Source: Streptomyces humicola (GTDB lineage Bacteria; Actinomycetota; Actinomycetes; Streptomycetales; Streptomycetaceae). From it: a stretch of DNA of 64,000 bases. Both the position numbers and the translations under genes were made by a program. Below, piece after piece: positions 36,201 through 46,774 of this stretch (positions are counted from its first letter, which is position 1; the number at the start of each line of letters is the position of its first letter). Location of the stretch: assembly GCF_024436035.1 (NCBI RefSeq), contig NZ_JANFNG010000022.1, positions 37,943 to 101,942 on the forward strand, written 5' to 3'. Below the pieces are notes generated by a model. That model ran no database searches, was not told the DNA's origin, and saw nothing but the letters and a program-made list of their open reading frames with translations.

Positions 36201-37219
36201 CTCCGGGCACCCCGGTCGAGCAGCTGCTGAGCGAGCTGTTTGCCGAATCGCTGGGACTGGAGCAGGTCGGCGTGGACCAGGGCTACTTCGAGCTCGGCGG
36301 TCACTCGCTCTCTGCCGCCCGGCTGATCGCCCGGATCGGGACGGTTCTCGGGGTGGAACTGCGGCTGCGGGACCTGTTCGAACAGCCCACCGTGGCCGGG
36401 CTGGGCCGGCGGCTTGACGTCGGGGCCGGGCCGGCCGTCAGCGGCGCCCTGCTGCCACTGCGCCCCTCCGGGACGCGCCCGCCGCTGTTCTGTGTGCACC
36501 CGGGCACCGGCATCAGCTGGGGCTACACCAGCCTTCTGCGCCACCTCGACCCGGACGTCCCGGTCTACGGCCTTCAGGACCGAAGCCTGTTCTCCGAGGA
36601 GGTCAGGCCGGCCACTGTCGAGGAGATGGCGTACCGCTATGTCGAGCAGATCCGCGCGATCCGGCCCACGGGACCGTACCGGCTGCTTGGCTGGTCGTTC
36701 GGCGGCCTGGTCGCCCACGCCATGGCCGCACGGCTCGAGGCGGCGGGGCAGGAGGTGGACCTGCTGTGCCTGCTCGACAGCTCGCCGGGCTTCGATTCCC
36801 GGGGCGACCGCCTGCCGGAGTGGGGCGAGGACTGGGACGAGGACTCGGGCGAGGTGGACCACACCGCCATGCTCGAAGAAGCCCTCGGCAGCCTCGACGG
36901 CTTCTCCGCGGAAGAACTGGGGCGGATCCTGGAGTCGCTGCGGCACCACCGCAGGCTCAGACGTGATCACCGGCCGCCCCGGTACCACGGCAGCCTGCTC
37001 TTCTTCGGGGCGACGCTGGACCGTTCGGAGCCGCTCGACCCCGAGCGGTTCTGGCGGCCCTTCGTCGGCGGACGGATCGACGCCGTGCAGGTCCCGTGCA
37101 GTCACCACAAGATGCTGGAGCCGGACGCCCTGGCGGTGATCGCCGAGATTCTCTCCGGCCGGCTGTCCCGGCCCGCCGCGGCGCCCGCACGCTGTGGCGT
37201 CACTCCACCGAAACCATGA
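33278..37219 (+). CDS. NRPS termination protein C-A-T-TE
   Basis: 1313 residues from GTG 33278 (AGGGG about 8 bases upstream). The protein starts directly in the condensation domain ([20 protein letters not shown] near 128). Adenylation domain: [11 protein letters not shown] near 620, [49 protein letters not shown]. Carrier: [14 protein letters not shown] near 1006. Thioesterase: [16 protein letters not shown] and the serine motif [13 protein letters not shown] near 1137. By hand alignment the pocket reads D-M-T-K-L-G-V-V-N, closest to Asn-type codes (D-L-T-K-L-G-...), so Asn or a relative is a tentative guess. No epimerase is present. It should end the assembly line although its gene precedes that of the other modules. 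Confidence 0.93.
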   Translation: MIPLSYAQRRLWLINEIEGPSALYNVPMALRFTGALDQDALIAAVGDVVRRHEILRTVYSETDGVPQQHVLAPEAAPFPVPARAVAEADLAAQLAQLAEHRFDLRSELPFHAELLLLAPGDAVLSLVIHHIACDGWSTAPLLGDLRIAYAARCSGAAPAWEPLPVQYADYSLWQREVLGDESSPDSEYARLSKFWADELAGVPDQLTLPTDRVRPTASSFRGEGVPFEIGAQAHHGLVRLAHRAQASTFMVVLAGLATLLTRLGAGPDIPIGTVVAARDDEALEGLVGFFTNTLVLRIGTSGDPGFEALLGGVRRRVLDAYAHQEFPFDQVVEVLNPPRSLARHPLFQVMLVFDGAVQETGFDLPGLQVDFERVTWQSSKFDLTLAVAEQTDASGAPAGLDCELRYATDLFDRETVERMAAQLSRLLEAFAAEPQTRIGEVDILDPGTRHLLLEEWNGPTAPVPLRPLPELVSAQAARVPGAPAVIDRAVILSYAELEAWSNRLAHVLVAHGVGPEKLVAIRIPRSAQAVVAQLAVLKAGGAYLPLDVEYPAERIAFVLRDARPELVLTVEEVEGAAADGTVAGVPQLCIDGDELRATLTGLPDTAPQVLFDPGLPAYVIYTSGSTGRPKGVVVPQSAVVDHLTWCGRNYPAVAGTALVHSSPSFDMTVTALWTPLTLGGCIVLASLTDPDPEETARIGAFPATFMKATPSHLALLAELPDAYSPSSELLLGGEALTAEMLDAWRRRYPDVLVRNVYGPTETTVNCAEFRVEPHSELPAGPVPIGRPQANARLYVLDHRLNPVPPGVLGELYVAGAGLARGYLNRPGLSAERFVACPFGPPGERMYRTGDLARWRSSGVLEFGGRADRQVKIRGFRIEPGEIEAALTADPSVSQACVVPRDEGAGDPWLAAFVVPADGAEPDGAVLREGLSQQLPEYMVPTAVTVLPALPLTPNGKLDYRALPDPARPGPGAYRAPGTPVEQLLSELFAESLGLEQVGVDQGYFELGGHSLSAARLIARIGTVLGVELRLRDLFEQPTVAGLGRRLDVGAGPAVSGALLPLRPSGTRPPLFCVHPGTGISWGYTSLLRHLDPDVPVYGLQDRSLFSEEVRPATVEEMAYRYVEQIRAIRPTGPYRLLGWSFGGLVAHAMAARLEAAGQEVDLLCLLDSSPGFDSRGDRLPEWGEDWDEDSGEVDHTAMLEEALGSLDGFSAEELGRILESLRHHRRLRRDHRPPRYHGSLLFFGATLDRSEPLDPERFWRPFVGGRIDAVQVPCSHHKMLEPDALAVIAEILSGRLSRPAAAPARCGVTPPKP

Positions 37220-37285
37220 CGTCCGCACGGCTTGAGCCGGTCCGGCCCACGCAGCGGTCGATCGGGGAAACACGAGGGAAGCACG

Positions 37286-40200
37286 ATGCGCGCAATACCT
37301 GAGTTCACCGCTGGGCAGGCCGGGAACAGCCCGAACGCCCCCTCGGACCTGCCGCAGACGCCCGCCGAGGAGTTGCTGCACCAGATCTGGTGCGCGGTGC
37401 TCGGCCTGGACCGGATCGGCCGGGAGCAGAACTTCTTCGATCTCAGCGGGCAGTCGATAGACGCCATCAGGCTGATCAGTCAGGTGAAGGCCGCCTTCGA
37501 CGTGGACATCACGGTCAGGACCGTGTTCGAGGCGCCGACGGTGGCCGCGCTCGCCAAGGCGATCGAGGCCCAGGGCGGGGAGCGGCCTCGGCTGCTTCCG
37601 GTGGACCGGCCGCAGCCGCTTCCCCTCTCGTACGCCCAGCGTCGACTGTGGTTCCTCACCCAGCTGGAAGGGCCGAACCCGGTGTACAACGTGCCGGTCC
37701 TGCTACGGCTCCGCGGCGCCGTGGACACGGGGGCACTCGCCGACGCGGTGCGCGACCTGGTGACCCGGCACGAGTCGCTTCGGACGGTGTTCCCCACCGT
37801 CGATGGTGAGCCCCGGCAGCACATAGTGGACCCGGACGACGCCCACCCCGAGATCCATGTGCGCAAGGTCGGTGCGGACGGCCTGGACGAGGCCGTGCGC
37901 GAAGCGGTGTCCTGCGTCTTCGATCTGGCGTGTGAGGTGCCGGTTCGGGTGTGGTTGTTGGGGGTGGGTGAGGGTGAGTTTGTTTTGGTGTTGGTGGTGC
38001 ATCATATTGCGGCCGACCGGTGGTCGTTGGGTGCGTTGATGGGGGATTTGGCGGAGGCGTATGGGGCGCGGGTGGGGGGTGTGGTTCCGGGGTGGGTTGG
38101 GTTGTCGGTGCAGTATGGGGATTACACGGTGTGGCAGCGTGAGTTGTTGGGGGATGGGGGTGATGTGGGGAGTGTGTTGTCGCGGCAGGTGGAGTATTGG
38201 CGAGGTGTTTTGGAGGGTGTGCCGGAGGAGTTGGATTTGCCGTATGACCGGGTGCGGCCGGCGGTGTCGAGTTATCGGGGTGGGGTGGTTGGTTTTGTGG
38301 TGGGTGCGGGTGTGCATGCGCGGTTGGGGGAGGTGGCGCGTGCGCATGGGGTGACGATGTTCATGGTGGTGCAGGCGGCGTGGGTGGCGTTGTTGTCGCG
38401 TCTGGGTGGTGGGGTGGATATTGCGGTGGGGACGCCGGTGGCCGGTCGGCTGGATGAGGCGTTGGATCGGCTGGTGGGGTTCTTTGTCAATACGTTGGTG
38501 TTGCGGGTTGATGTGTCGGGGGATCCGTCGTTCGGGGAGTTGTTGGGGCGGGTGCGGGAGACGGATCTGGCGGCTTTTGCGCATCAGGATGTGCCGTTCG
38601 AGCACTTGGTGGAGGTGCTCAATCCGGCGCGGTCGTTGTCGCGGCATCCGTTGTTCCAGACGATGGTCGGATTCAAGAATGCTCCCGATGCGCTGCCGGA
38701 GTTGACCGGCCTGGATGTGAGCGCGGAGCCCATGGCCTACCCCCACGCCAAATTCGACCTGATGGCCGAATTCGCCGAGCAGCGCGACGCGGACGGGCGG
38801 CCGGCCGGCATCGAGGGCCTCCTGGAGTACGCCGCCGACCTTTTCGACCACGACACCGTCGACCTCATGGCTGCTCGGCTGGTCCGGCTCCTTGAGGTGG
38901 TCGCGGCGGACCCCGGTCAATCGGTCTCCCGAATCGACGTCCTGCTGCCCGAGGAGCAACGGCAACTGACCGCCGGGGAGGTCGGCGGTGCCGTCGGTGA
39001 TCGCCCGAACGCTACCCTGCCGGCGCTGTTCGAGGAGCAGGTGGCCCGGACACCGGCCGCGGCGGCCGTGGAGTCGGACGGCACCGAGGTCTCCTACGCG
39101 CAGCTGAACGCACGGGCCAACCAACTCGCCCGTCAGCTCGTCCAACTCGGGGCGGGACCGGAGCGGATCGTCGCGGTGGCCCTGCCCCGCTCGCCGGAGC
39201 TCGTCGTCGCGGTGTGGGCGGTGCTGAAGACCGGGGCGGCTTATCTGCCCTTGGACCTGAGCCTTCCGGCCGACCGGATCGCCTTCATGCTCCAGGACGC
39301 ATCCCCCTCGGCCGTGCTCAGCTGCACCTCCGCGGCCAGCCTGGGGGACACGCCGGTCCCGGTGCTGCTCGTCGACGCTCCGGAGTCGGCCCGGTTCCCG
39401 GACTGGGACCTCTCCGACGCCGAGCGGACCGCCCTGTTGCGGCCGGACCATCCGGCCTACGTCATGTACACCTCTGGCTCTACGGGAACGCCGAAGGCCG
39501 TCACCATGCCGGGGTCGGCGCTGGTGAACCTGACCACCTGGCACGGGAGCGCCCTGCCGACCGGTCGGGTGGCCCAGTTCACGTCGATCGGCTTCGACGT
39601 CTCCGCGCAGGAACTGCTCACCGCCGGCCTCGGCGGCGGCCGGCTGTCCATCCCGGACGAGGACCTGCGGCGGGACCCGGAGCGGTTCGCGCGATGGCTG
39701 GACCGGCGCGGGATCACCGAGCTATTCGCGCCGAACCTGGTGGTGGCCGCGGTCTGCGAGGCCGCGGAGTCGGCCGGGCTCCCGCTCGCCGGGCTGCGGC
39801 ACATCGCCCAGGCAGGGGAGGCGCTGACGCCGACGGACGCACTGCGGCGGTTCTTCGAGGCCCGCCCAGGTTGCACGCTGCACAACCACTACGGCCCCAC
39901 CGAGAGCCACCTCGTGACGCACTACACGCTCCCCGCGGATCCCGGGGAGTGGCCATGGAACGTGCCGATAGGCAGCCCGATCCCGAACACCGCGGTTTAC
40001 GTGCTCGACGAGAGGCTGCAGCCGGTGCCGACGGGCGTGCGCGGGGAGCTCTACATCGCCGGCGCGCAGCTGGCCCGCGGCTATCACAACCGGCCCGGCC
40101 TGACCGCGGAACGCTTCGTCGCCGACCCCTATGGCCCGGCAGGAACCCGGATGTACCGCACCGGTGACCTGGTGCGCCGACGGCCCGACGGCCTGCTCGA

Positions 40201-43200
40201 ATACCTGGGCCGGACCGATCAGCAGGTCAAGATCCGGGGCAACCGGGTCGAGCTGGGCGAGATCGAGCAGGCACTCGGCCGGCACCCCGGCGTCCAGCAG
40301 TCCGCGGTGGTCGGCGCCGAGGACCGTCTCGGGCTCAAGCGCCTGGTCGCCTATGTCGTGCCGCGCGGAGAACTGGACCGGTCGGCGCTGACCCGGCATC
40401 TCGCCGCGAGCCTGCCCGACTACATGCTGCCGGGCGAATTCGTCGAACTGGACCGGCTTCCGCTGACCAGGAACGGCAAATTGGACCGGCGCGCACTGCC
40501 CGAGCCTGTCATCGAGTCCTCGGGCACCGCCCCGCGCACGGGGCTCGAGGCGGCACTCTGCCTCCTCTTCGCCGAGCTGTTGAAACTGCCCGCGGTCGCG
40601 GTCGACGACGACTTCTTCCGGCTGGGCGGGCACTCACTGCTGGCCACCCGCCTGGTCAGCCGGATTCGCGCCGAGCTGGGCCTGGAGCTGCCTATACGGG
40701 TGCTGTTCGAGGCGCCGACGCCGGCCGCCCTCGCGGAGCGGGCCGCGGGTGCCGCCGGCCTGACCCGTCCGGCGCTGGCCCCCACGATGCGCCCGGACCG
40801 GGTCCCGCTCTCCTACGCGCAGTCCCGCCTGTGGTTCCTCAACCGCCTGGAGAGCCCCAGCGCGACGTACAACATTCCCATCGCCCTGCGCCTCAGGGGA
40901 GAAGTGGACCAGGCCGCGCTGCAGGCCGCCATCGCGGACCTCAGCGCACGCCACGAGGTCCTGCGAACCGTGTACCCGGAAGGCGATACCGGACCGTATC
41001 AGCAGGTGCTCGCCCCCGAATCATCCGTTCCGCTCGTGCACGTCGAGCAGGTCCCGGAATCCGGCCTTGCCGAGCGGATCGCGGCGGTAGCCGACGAGGG
41101 CTTCGATCTGGCGTGTGAGGTGCCGGTTCGGGTGTGGTTGTTGGGGGTGGGTGAGGGTGAGTTTGTTTTGGTGTTGGTGGTGCATCATATTGCCGCCGAC
41201 GAGTGGTCGTTGGGTGTGTTGATGGGGGATTTGGCGGAGGCGTATGGGGCGCGGGTGGGGGGTGTGGTTCCGGGGTGGGTTGGGTTGTCGGTGCAGTATG
41301 GGGATTACACGGTGTGGCAGCGTGAGTTGTTGGGGGATGGGGGTGATGTGGGGAGTGTGTTGTCGCGGCAGGTGGAGTATTGGCGGGGTGTTTTGGAGGG
41401 TGTGCCGGAGGAGTTGGATTTGCCGTATGACCGGGTGCGGCCGGCGGTGTCGAGTTATCGGGGTGGGGTGGTTGGTTTTGTGGTGGGTGCGGGTGTGCAT
41501 GCGCGGTTGGGGGAGGTGGCGCGTGCGCATGGGGTGACGATGTTCATGGTGGTGCAGGCGGCGTGGGTGGCGTTGTTGTCGCGTCTGGGTGGTGGGGTGG
41601 ATATTGCGGTGGGGACGCCGGTGGCCGGTCGGCTGGATGAGGCGTTGGATCGGCTGGTGGGGTTCTTTGTCAATACGTTGGTGTTGCGGGTTGATGTGTC
41701 GGGGGATCCGTCGTTCGGGGAGTTGTTGGGGCGGGTGCGGGAGACGGATCTGGCGGCTTTTGCGCATCAGGATGTGCCGTTCGAGCACTTGGTGGAGGTG
41801 CTCAATCCGGCGCGGTCGTTGTCGCGGCATCCGTTGTTCCAGACGATGGTCGGATTCAAGAATGCTCCCGATGCGCTGCCGGAGTTGACCGGCCTGGATG
41901 TGAGCGCGGAGCCCATGGCCTACCCCCACGCCAAATTCGACCTCTCGATCGATCTGGTCGAGGACACCCGCCACGACGGGGAATGCGCCGGACTGCGTGG
42001 CGAACTCGGCTACAGCGCGGACCTCTTCGGGAAGGCCACCGCCGAGGCCATGACGGTCCGGTTCCAGCAGATCCTGCAGTCCGTGGCGGAGGACCCCGGG
42101 CTGCGGCTGAGCCGGATCGACGTGCTGACGCCCGAAGAGCACCGGCGCCCGTTCGCGGAAGGGCGGTCTACCGCAGACGAGCCGGCGCGGCCGGATGTGG
42201 TCACCCGAGTCAGGGAGTTGGCCGCCACCGCGCCGGACCGGGTGGCCGCCGCCGGCCCCGACGGCGCGACGAGCTACGCGCAACTGGCCTCCATGGCCGA
42301 CACGGTGGCCCGGCACCTTGCGGCATATGGGGTCCGCCGCGGCGAGCCGGTCGCGGTGCTCGCGCCCCGCGGCGCGCCCCTGATCGCCTGCTTCCTCGGC
42401 GTGCTCGCCGCCGGTGCGGCCTACCTGCCGCTGGATGTCCGCTCACCCGGGGCGCGCAACGCCGCGCTGTGCACCGAGGCGGGCGTGCGGTTCCTGCTGA
42501 CGGAACAGATCCGCCGTCCCCAGGCGGAGCAGATCATCGCCGAACTGGGCGATCCGGCCGGGCTGATCGTGCCGGACGAGCCCGCCGGTTCGATCGGCGA
42601 CGGGCCGTTGCCGACGGTGCATCGCCCAGAGGATCTGGCGTACGTGATCTTCACCTCGGGCTCAACCGGTCGGCCGAAGGGCGCAATGGTGGACCACGCC
42701 GGAGCCCACAACCATCTGCTGGCCATGGTCGAGGAGCTGGACCTGTCCGAGCGGGACCGGATCGCGTTCACCGCGCCGGTCACCTTCGACATCTCGGTGT
42801 GGCAGATGCTCTGTGCCCTCCTGGTCGGCGGCCGGGTGGACATCCCGGACGAGGACACCGTGAGGGATCCGCAGGCGGTGTTCGCCCGGGTGTCCGCGGC
42901 CGGTGTCACTGTGCTGCAGGTGGTGCCCTCCTTGCTGCGCGGAGCGCTGGACGGGTGGGACGCCGGTCTGCCGGTGCCGGCACCGACCGCGCTGCGGTGG
43001 CTGCTCGTCACCGGCGAGGCGCTGCCGGCCGACCTGTGTCGGCGCTGGCTTGCCCGCTTCCCCTCGATCCCGGTTGTCAATGCCTACGGCCCGGCTGAAT
43101 GCGCCGACGACGTCACGCTCGCGGTCATCGACGAGCCGGACCTGATCGCCGACAACAGGGTTCCCATCGGCCGGCCGATCAGGAACACCGGTCTGTATGT

Positions 43201-44017
43201 GCTGGACGAGTTCCTGTCGCCGGTTCCGGCCGGGGTACCTGGCGAACTCTACGTGGCCGGACCCGCGGTCGGCTGGGGCTACCTCCGTCGGCCGGCCCTC
43301 ACCGCCCAGGCCTTCGTGCCGGACCCGTTCGCCGACCTCCCCGGCCGCAGGATGTACCGCACCGGCGACATGGTGCGGTGGACCACCGCGGGCAGGCTGG
43401 AGTTCGTCGGCCGGACGGATCAGCAGGTGAAGATCCGCGGTATGCGGATCGAACCCGGCGAGGTCGAAGCCGTGCTCGCCGGCCGGCCGGACGTCGCCGC
43501 GTGCGCGGTGGTCGTCCGCGAGGACCAGCCCGGCGACCCGCGGCTGGTCGCCTATGTAACACCCAAGGACGCGGCGGGGACGGACGGGGAGGAGCTGCGC
43601 CGGCATGCCGCTTCGCTGCTGCCGGAACACCTGGTGCCGTCGGCGGTCATGGTGCTGGACCGGCTGCCGCTGTCGGCCAACGGAAAACTGGACCGGTCGA
43701 CGCTGCCGCGGCCCGAGTACCGCAGGACCGGGCCGGGACGGGCTCCGCGGACGCGGGAGGAGGAGGCGCTGTGCGGCATCTTCGCGGAGGTGCTCGGAGT
43801 CGAGCGGATCGGCATCGACGACAGCTTCTTCGACCTCGGCGGGCATTCGCTGCTGGCGGTCCGGCTGATCAACCGGATCCGTTCCGCGATGGGCCGGGAG
43901 CTGAACATCCGCACAGTGTTCGAAACACCCAGCGTGGCCGGCCTCAGCAGCGCACTCGCCGCGCAGCCGGCGCCGGCGAAGCCGCGCCTGCGCCGCATGC
44001 GAGATGCCGGCCAGTGA
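37286..44017 (+). CDS. NRPS protein T-C-A-T-C-A-T
   Basis: 2243 residues from ATG 37286 (GAGGGAA nearby). Order: T1 near 25-100 ([12 protein letters not shown]), C1 from 110 (HHIAADRWS near 242), A1 with [11 protein letters not shown] near 728, T2 GGHSL near 1115, C2 from 1172 (HHIAADEWS), A2 with [11 protein letters not shown] near 1789, T3 GGHSL near 2186. T1 has no A domain in the protein and must be loaded in trans. A1 pocket residues D-V-Q-F-A-A-H-L-V resemble proline codes. A2 residues D-I-W-Q-L-T-A-D-D I cannot assign. There is no thioesterase; the C-A-T-TE protein should follow. C1 and C2 share an 843-base near-identical block. Confidence 0.93.
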   Translation: MRAIPEFTAGQAGNSPNAPSDLPQTPAEELLHQIWCAVLGLDRIGREQNFFDLSGQSIDAIRLISQVKAAFDVDITVRTVFEAPTVAALAKAIEAQGGERPRLLPVDRPQPLPLSYAQRRLWFLTQLEGPNPVYNVPVLLRLRGAVDTGALADAVRDLVTRHESLRTVFPTVDGEPRQHIVDPDDAHPEIHVRKVGADGLDEAVREAVSCVFDLACEVPVRVWLLGVGEGEFVLVLVVHHIAADRWSLGALMGDLAEAYGARVGGVVPGWVGLSVQYGDYTVWQRELLGDGGDVGSVLSRQVEYWRGVLEGVPEELDLPYDRVRPAVSSYRGGVVGFVVGAGVHARLGEVARAHGVTMFMVVQAAWVALLSRLGGGVDIAVGTPVAGRLDEALDRLVGFFVNTLVLRVDVSGDPSFGELLGRVRETDLAAFAHQDVPFEHLVEVLNPARSLSRHPLFQTMVGFKNAPDALPELTGLDVSAEPMAYPHAKFDLMAEFAEQRDADGRPAGIEGLLEYAADLFDHDTVDLMAARLVRLLEVVAADPGQSVSRIDVLLPEEQRQLTAGEVGGAVGDRPNATLPALFEEQVARTPAAAAVESDGTEVSYAQLNARANQLARQLVQLGAGPERIVAVALPRSPELVVAVWAVLKTGAAYLPLDLSLPADRIAFMLQDASPSAVLSCTSAASLGDTPVPVLLVDAPESARFPDWDLSDAERTALLRPDHPAYVMYTSGSTGTPKAVTMPGSALVNLTTWHGSALPTGRVAQFTSIGFDVSAQELLTAGLGGGRLSIPDEDLRRDPERFARWLDRRGITELFAPNLVVAAVCEAAESAGLPLAGLRHIAQAGEALTPTDALRRFFEARPGCTLHNHYGPTESHLVTHYTLPADPGEWPWNVPIGSPIPNTAVYVLDERLQPVPTGVRGELYIAGAQLARGYHNRPGLTAERFVADPYGPAGTRMYRTGDLVRRRPDGLLEYLGRTDQQVKIRGNRVELGEIEQALGRHPGVQQSAVVGAEDRLGLKRLVAYVVPRGELDRSALTRHLAASLPDYMLPGEFVELDRLPLTRNGKLDRRALPEPVIESSGTAPRTGLEAALCLLFAELLKLPAVAVDDDFFRLGGHSLLATRLVSRIRAELGLELPIRVLFEAPTPAALAERAAGAAGLTRPALAPTMRPDRVPLSYAQSRLWFLNRLESPSATYNIPIALRLRGEVDQAALQAAIADLSARHEVLRTVYPEGDTGPYQQVLAPESSVPLVHVEQVPESGLAERIAAVADEGFDLACEVPVRVWLLGVGEGEFVLVLVVHHIAADEWSLGVLMGDLAEAYGARVGGVVPGWVGLSVQYGDYTVWQRELLGDGGDVGSVLSRQVEYWRGVLEGVPEELDLPYDRVRPAVSSYRGGVVGFVVGAGVHARLGEVARAHGVTMFMVVQAAWVALLSRLGGGVDIAVGTPVAGRLDEALDRLVGFFVNTLVLRVDVSGDPSFGELLGRVRETDLAAFAHQDVPFEHLVEVLNPARSLSRHPLFQTMVGFKNAPDALPELTGLDVSAEPMAYPHAKFDLSIDLVEDTRHDGECAGLRGELGYSADLFGKATAEAMTVRFQQILQSVAEDPGLRLSRIDVLTPEEHRRPFAEGRSTADEPARPDVVTRVRELAATAPDRVAAAGPDGATSYAQLASMADTVARHLAAYGVRRGEPVAVLAPRGAPLIACFLGVLAAGAAYLPLDVRSPGARNAALCTEAGVRFLLTEQIRRPQAEQIIAELGDPAGLIVPDEPAGSIGDGPLPTVHRPEDLAYVIFTSGSTGRPKGAMVDHAGAHNHLLAMVEELDLSERDRIAFTAPVTFDISVWQMLCALLVGGRVDIPDEDTVRDPQAVFARVSAAGVTVLQVVPSLLRGALDGWDAGLPVPAPTALRWLLVTGEALPADLCRRWLARFPSIPVVNAYGPAECADDVTLAVIDEPDLIADNRVPIGRPIRNTGLYVLDEFLSPVPAGVPGELYVAGPAVGWGYLRRPALTAQAFVPDPFADLPGRRMYRTGDMVRWTTAGRLEFVGRTDQQVKIRGMRIEPGEVEAVLAGRPDVAACAVVVREDQPGDPRLVAYVTPKDAAGTDGEELRRHAASLLPEHLVPSAVMVLDRLPLSANGKLDRSTLPRPEYRRTGPGRAPRTREEEALCGIFAEVLGVERIGIDDSFFDLGGHSLLAVRLINRIRSAMGRELNIRTVFETPSVAGLSSALAAQPAPAKPRLRRMRDAGQ
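37918..38760 (+). repeat. 843-base direct repeat, copy 1 (C1 domain)
   Basis: It is nearly identical to 41101-41943 (offset 3183; about five mismatches found by eye, near 38012-38036 and 38203). Both ends are sharp: identity starts at CTTCGATCTGGCG and ends at AATTCGACCT. Inside, codons such as TTG, GTT, GGG and CAT dominate, unlike the CTC/CTG/GCC-rich flanks. Confidence 0.95.
41101..41943 (+). repeat. 843-base direct repeat, copy 2 (C2 domain)
   Basis: Second copy, within the C2 domain. Protein differences are confined to the HHIAAD region (EWSLGVL here, RWSLGAL in copy 1). The shared odd codon use shows that one block was copied onto the other or that both came from one donor. Confidence 0.95.
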
Positions 44018-44048
44018 GAGACGCGCAGTCGGAGAAGGAGCTGATTCG

Positions 44049-44276
44049 ATGAACCCGTTCGACGATCCCGACGGTCAGTACCTGGTCGTGGTCAACGCCG
44101 AGGGGCAGCACTCGCTGTGGCCCGCGGACCTGGCGCGGCCGGCCGGCTGGGAGGCGGTGTTCGGGCCCGCTGGCCGCCCGGAATGCCTGGAGCACGTCGA
44201 CCAGGCCTGGACCGATATGCGACCGAAGAGCCTGGTTCGTGCGATGTCGGACGAGAGTGCCGGGCGGCCGAGTTGA
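44049..44276 (+). CDS. mbtH: MbtH-like protein
   Basis: 75 residues: NPFDDPDGQYLVVVNAEGQ, HSLWPADLARPAGW, then WTDMRPKSLVRAM. The conserved Asn-Pro-Phe start and tryptophans are present. MbtH proteins bind adenylation domains and are needed for their solubility or activity. The ATG at 44049 has AAGGAG upstream. It overlaps the following ketosynthase-like gene (TTGA) and closely follows the large NRPS gene, so it is part of the same transcript. Confidence 0.95.
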   Translation: MNPFDDPDGQYLVVVNAEGQHSLWPADLARPAGWEAVFGPAGRPECLEHVDQAWTDMRPKSLVRAMSDESAGRPS

Positions 44277-45193
44277 GCGCGATCCACCTGTCTGCCATCT
44301 GCTACGAGCACGGCGAGCCCCGTCCCGTCTCGGAACTCGGGGACGAGGCCGCCCAGTTGACCTTGCCGGACTCCGGCCTCGCCGACTACCTGGTCAGCGA
44401 CCGGGAGATCTGGGACATGGCCGCCGCAGTCTGCGAGCGCTCTCTCGCCAAGTCCCCGGGCCCGCCCGATCTCCTGGTCTACGTGAGTGAGAACGACCGG
44501 TCTCCTGCCGCCTCCCTGGAGAAGATCGCGCGTCGCCTCGGGCTCAGCACGATCGCGTATCTGGCCGTGTGCGGTTACGGTTGCGGCAATATGATCCCGG
44601 CGCTGCAGATGGCGAAGGACGCCCTGTACTCGGGCCGGCACGACCGGGTTCTCCTGGTCCTGGCCGACCGGGCACCCGATAAGGAACGGATGATGCTCAG
44701 CGGCTTGTCCGTACTGAGCGACGGCGCTGTGTCCTGCCTGGTCACCCGGGAACTCGAGCAATCGGCGGGCAGCCACTTCAAGGTGGGGGCGATGACCACC
44801 AGAACCGACATCGGGCCCGATGGGAAGGCGACCGCGGAGCCCGGACTGCTGTCGATCATCAAGCTGGCGGTGGACGGTCTCGCCGACATCGCCGCGCAGG
44901 ACGACGGGAAGCCGGATGACGTCAGATATCTCGTCTTCGGAAACTACCGGATCACCTCTCAGAAGTTCCTCGCCTCGGCGATGGGATTTCCGGCGGAACG
45001 GCTTCTTCTGGGCCAGGTCGGAGAGCTCGGGCACTGTTTCTCCGCGGACTGCCTCGTCACACTGGTCCAGAGCGCGGCCGGCGGTCGGCTCGAACTCGGG
45101 GACCGGATCATCGCATCCGCAACGGGAACGCACTCCTTGTCGATGATGACCGCCGAATGCGTACGGCTGCCGGCTGCGAATCCCCCCGAATGA
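44273..45193 (+). CDS. ketosynthase-III-like protein with altered triad (copy 2)
   Basis: 306 residues from TTG 44273, chosen because the paralogue at 16437 aligns from this point (AIHLSAICYEHGEPRPVSEL) and because TTGA overlaps the mbtH stop; the open frame itself reaches back to 44117. Cys in AVCGYGCGNM (near 103) fits the KAS III nucleophile. The His site falls in LVFGNYR and the Asn site in LGHCFSAD, the same replacements as in copy 1. It probably transfers an acyl or aminoacyl group rather than extending a chain. The two copies may form a heterodimer, since KAS III proteins are dimers. Confidence 0.72.
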   Translation: MSAIHLSAICYEHGEPRPVSELGDEAAQLTLPDSGLADYLVSDREIWDMAAAVCERSLAKSPGPPDLLVYVSENDRSPAASLEKIARRLGLSTIAYLAVCGYGCGNMIPALQMAKDALYSGRHDRVLLVLADRAPDKERMMLSGLSVLSDGAVSCLVTRELEQSAGSHFKVGAMTTRTDIGPDGKATAEPGLLSIIKLAVDGLADIAAQDDGKPDDVRYLVFGNYRITSQKFLASAMGFPAERLLLGQVGELGHCFSADCLVTLVQSAAGGRLELGDRIIASATGTHSLSMMTAECVRLPAANPPE

Positions 45194-45219
45194 ACGGCTG
45201 AAGCCCGGTCCGGCAGGTC

Positions 45220-46524
45220 TCAGAACGCGGCCAGTTTGTCGATCGCGTCGCCGATGACGCCGAGCCCCTCATCCAGTTCGGCCTCCGTGATGGTCAGCGG
45301 CGGAAGGATTTTGAGGACCTGGCTCTGCGCGCCGGAGGTCTCGATGACGAGACCACGGGCGAAGGACTCACGGCTGATCAAGCGGGCCAGATCCGGCCGG
45401 TCGAAGGCGATTCCCCACATCAGGCCTCGGCCTCTGGACCGGAGGCCGAACTCCGGATGGGCGCGCGCGATGCGGTCGAGGAATTCGCCGATCCGGTGTG
45501 AGTTCCGCTCGGTCGCCTCCGTCAGCGTGCTGTCTGCCCAGTAGTTCGCCAACGCGGCCGTCGCTGTGACGAAGGCGGGGTTGTTGCCGCGGAAGGTCCC
45601 GTTGTGCTCGCCCGGCTTCCAGACGTCGAACTGCGGGCGCAGCAGCAGCAGGGCCATGGGCAGACCGTAGCCGCTGATCGACTTCGAGAGGCAGACAAGG
45701 TCGGGGCGAATCCCGGCGGACTCGAAGCTGAAGAAGTGGCCGGTACGGCCGCAACCTGTTTGCACGTCGTCCAGGATGAGGAGCATCTCCCAGCGCTCGC
45801 ACAACGAGGCAAGACGCTGGAGCCAGTCGACCGAGGCCACATTCACTCCGCCCTCACCCTGGACGGTCTCCACGATCACCGCGGCGGGGACCTCGACGCC
45901 GCTGCCGCAATCCTTGAGCAGTTCCTCGAAGAGGTCGAGGCCGGATCCTCCGGAAGTTCCGAAGCCGTCGTAGGGCAGGCGCAGGGTGTGGCCGACGGGT
46001 ATTCCGGCTCCGGCCTGTTTCGGCCCGGCGGTCACGGCCAGGGAGCCGAGGCTCATTCCGTGGAACGCGTGCGTGAAGGCAGCCACGGCGTGCCGACCGG
46101 TCACCTTGCGGGCGAGCTTGAGCGCCGCTTCCACCGCGTTCGTGCCGGTGGGTCCGGTGAACTGGACCTTGTGATCGAGCCCCCGCGGATCGAGCACCTT
46201 CGCCTGGAAGGCGCGCAGAAAATCCGCCTTGGCCGAGGTCATCATGTCCAGGCCGTGAGTGATCCCGTCGGCATCGAGGTACTCCAGCAGCGCCCGCTTC
46301 AGAACTGGGTTGTTGTGACCGTAGTTGAGGGATCCGGCGCCGGCGAAGAAATCCAGATACGAGTCTCCCGTGTCGGTTCGCAGCCGACTTCCGGACGCCG
46401 ACCTGAAGACGGCCGGCCACGCCCGGCTGTAGCTGCGGACCTCGGACTCCAGGCTGGCCAGGTCTGCGGGAATCGCGCTCCCCGAAGCATCAGCGACCGG
46501 GAAGTCCGTGTCTGTGCCACTCAT
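45220..46524 (-). CDS. ectB: diaminobutyrate-2-oxoglutarate aminotransferase (EctB type)
   Basis: 434 residues from ATG 46524 (GGGGGAGG about 9 bases upstream; a longer frame to 46632 lacks such a site). Class III PLP aminotransferase: [18 protein letters not shown] near 60, [19 protein letters not shown] near 105, [17 protein letters not shown] near 230, PLP lysine in [19 protein letters not shown] near 265, and [12 protein letters not shown]. EctB makes L-2,4-diaminobutyrate from aspartate semialdehyde. ectA and ectC are not adjacent, so here it probably supplies diaminobutyrate to the peptide rather than ectoine. A strong inverted repeat precedes it. Confidence 0.9.
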   Translation of the reverse strand: MSGTDTDFPVADASGSAIPADLASLESEVRSYSRAWPAVFRSASGSRLRTDTGDSYLDFFAGAGSLNYGHNNPVLKRALLEYLDADGITHGLDMMTSAKADFLRAFQAKVLDPRGLDHKVQFTGPTGTNAVEAALKLARKVTGRHAVAAFTHAFHGMSLGSLAVTAGPKQAGAGIPVGHTLRLPYDGFGTSGGSGLDLFEELLKDCGSGVEVPAAVIVETVQGEGGVNVASVDWLQRLASLCERWEMLLILDDVQTGCGRTGHFFSFESAGIRPDLVCLSKSISGYGLPMALLLLRPQFDVWKPGEHNGTFRGNNPAFVTATAALANYWADSTLTEATERNSHRIGEFLDRIARAHPEFGLRSRGRGLMWGIAFDRPDLARLISRESFARGLVIETSGAQSQVLKILPPLTITEAELDEGLGVIGDAIDKLAAF

Positions 46525-46580
46525 TTCCGATACCTCCCCCTGGCGCGCGGCGCCCGCCACCAAGACCGCTCGCTTCACCG

Positions 46581-46612
46581 CTCTTCGGTAACGTGGTGAG
46601 CGTACCGAAGAG
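46581..46612. promoter_or_regulatory. inverted repeat upstream of ectB
   Basis: CTCTTCGGTA and TACCGAAGAG, 10-base perfect arms with a 12-base gap, 57 bases upstream of the ectB start. Its geometry equals that of the repeat before the StrR-like gene, though the arm sequence differs. Confidence 0.5.
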
Positions 46613-46774
46613 TTGGTGATTCGGCCGATCACCGGATCGATGCATTGTCAGCGAGCTCTTCCGATCGCGCCCGGATCGGGTGGCGCAGGGGCCGTGACGT
46701 GACGAAGCTCCTTGCGTCGAGGTTGCCCTTGCCGAAAAACTCATCCTGTGGGGCTCCCCACTTCGAACGGCACT

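Noticed and set aside
37703..39544. 613-codon minus-strand frame rich in His, Thr, Pro and Arg opposite the first C domain
   Set aside because: It is the reverse reading of the GT-rich repeat block; the repeated [17 protein letters not shown] strings come from its codon bias, not from a gene.
44117..44272. Longer N-terminus of the second ketosynthase-like protein
   Set aside because: It would overlap nearly all of mbtH; the paralogue aligns from TTG 44273.
46525..46632. Longer N-terminus of the EctB-type protein
   Set aside because: It would include the inverted repeat 46581-46612, and ATG 46524 has a strong ribosome binding site.
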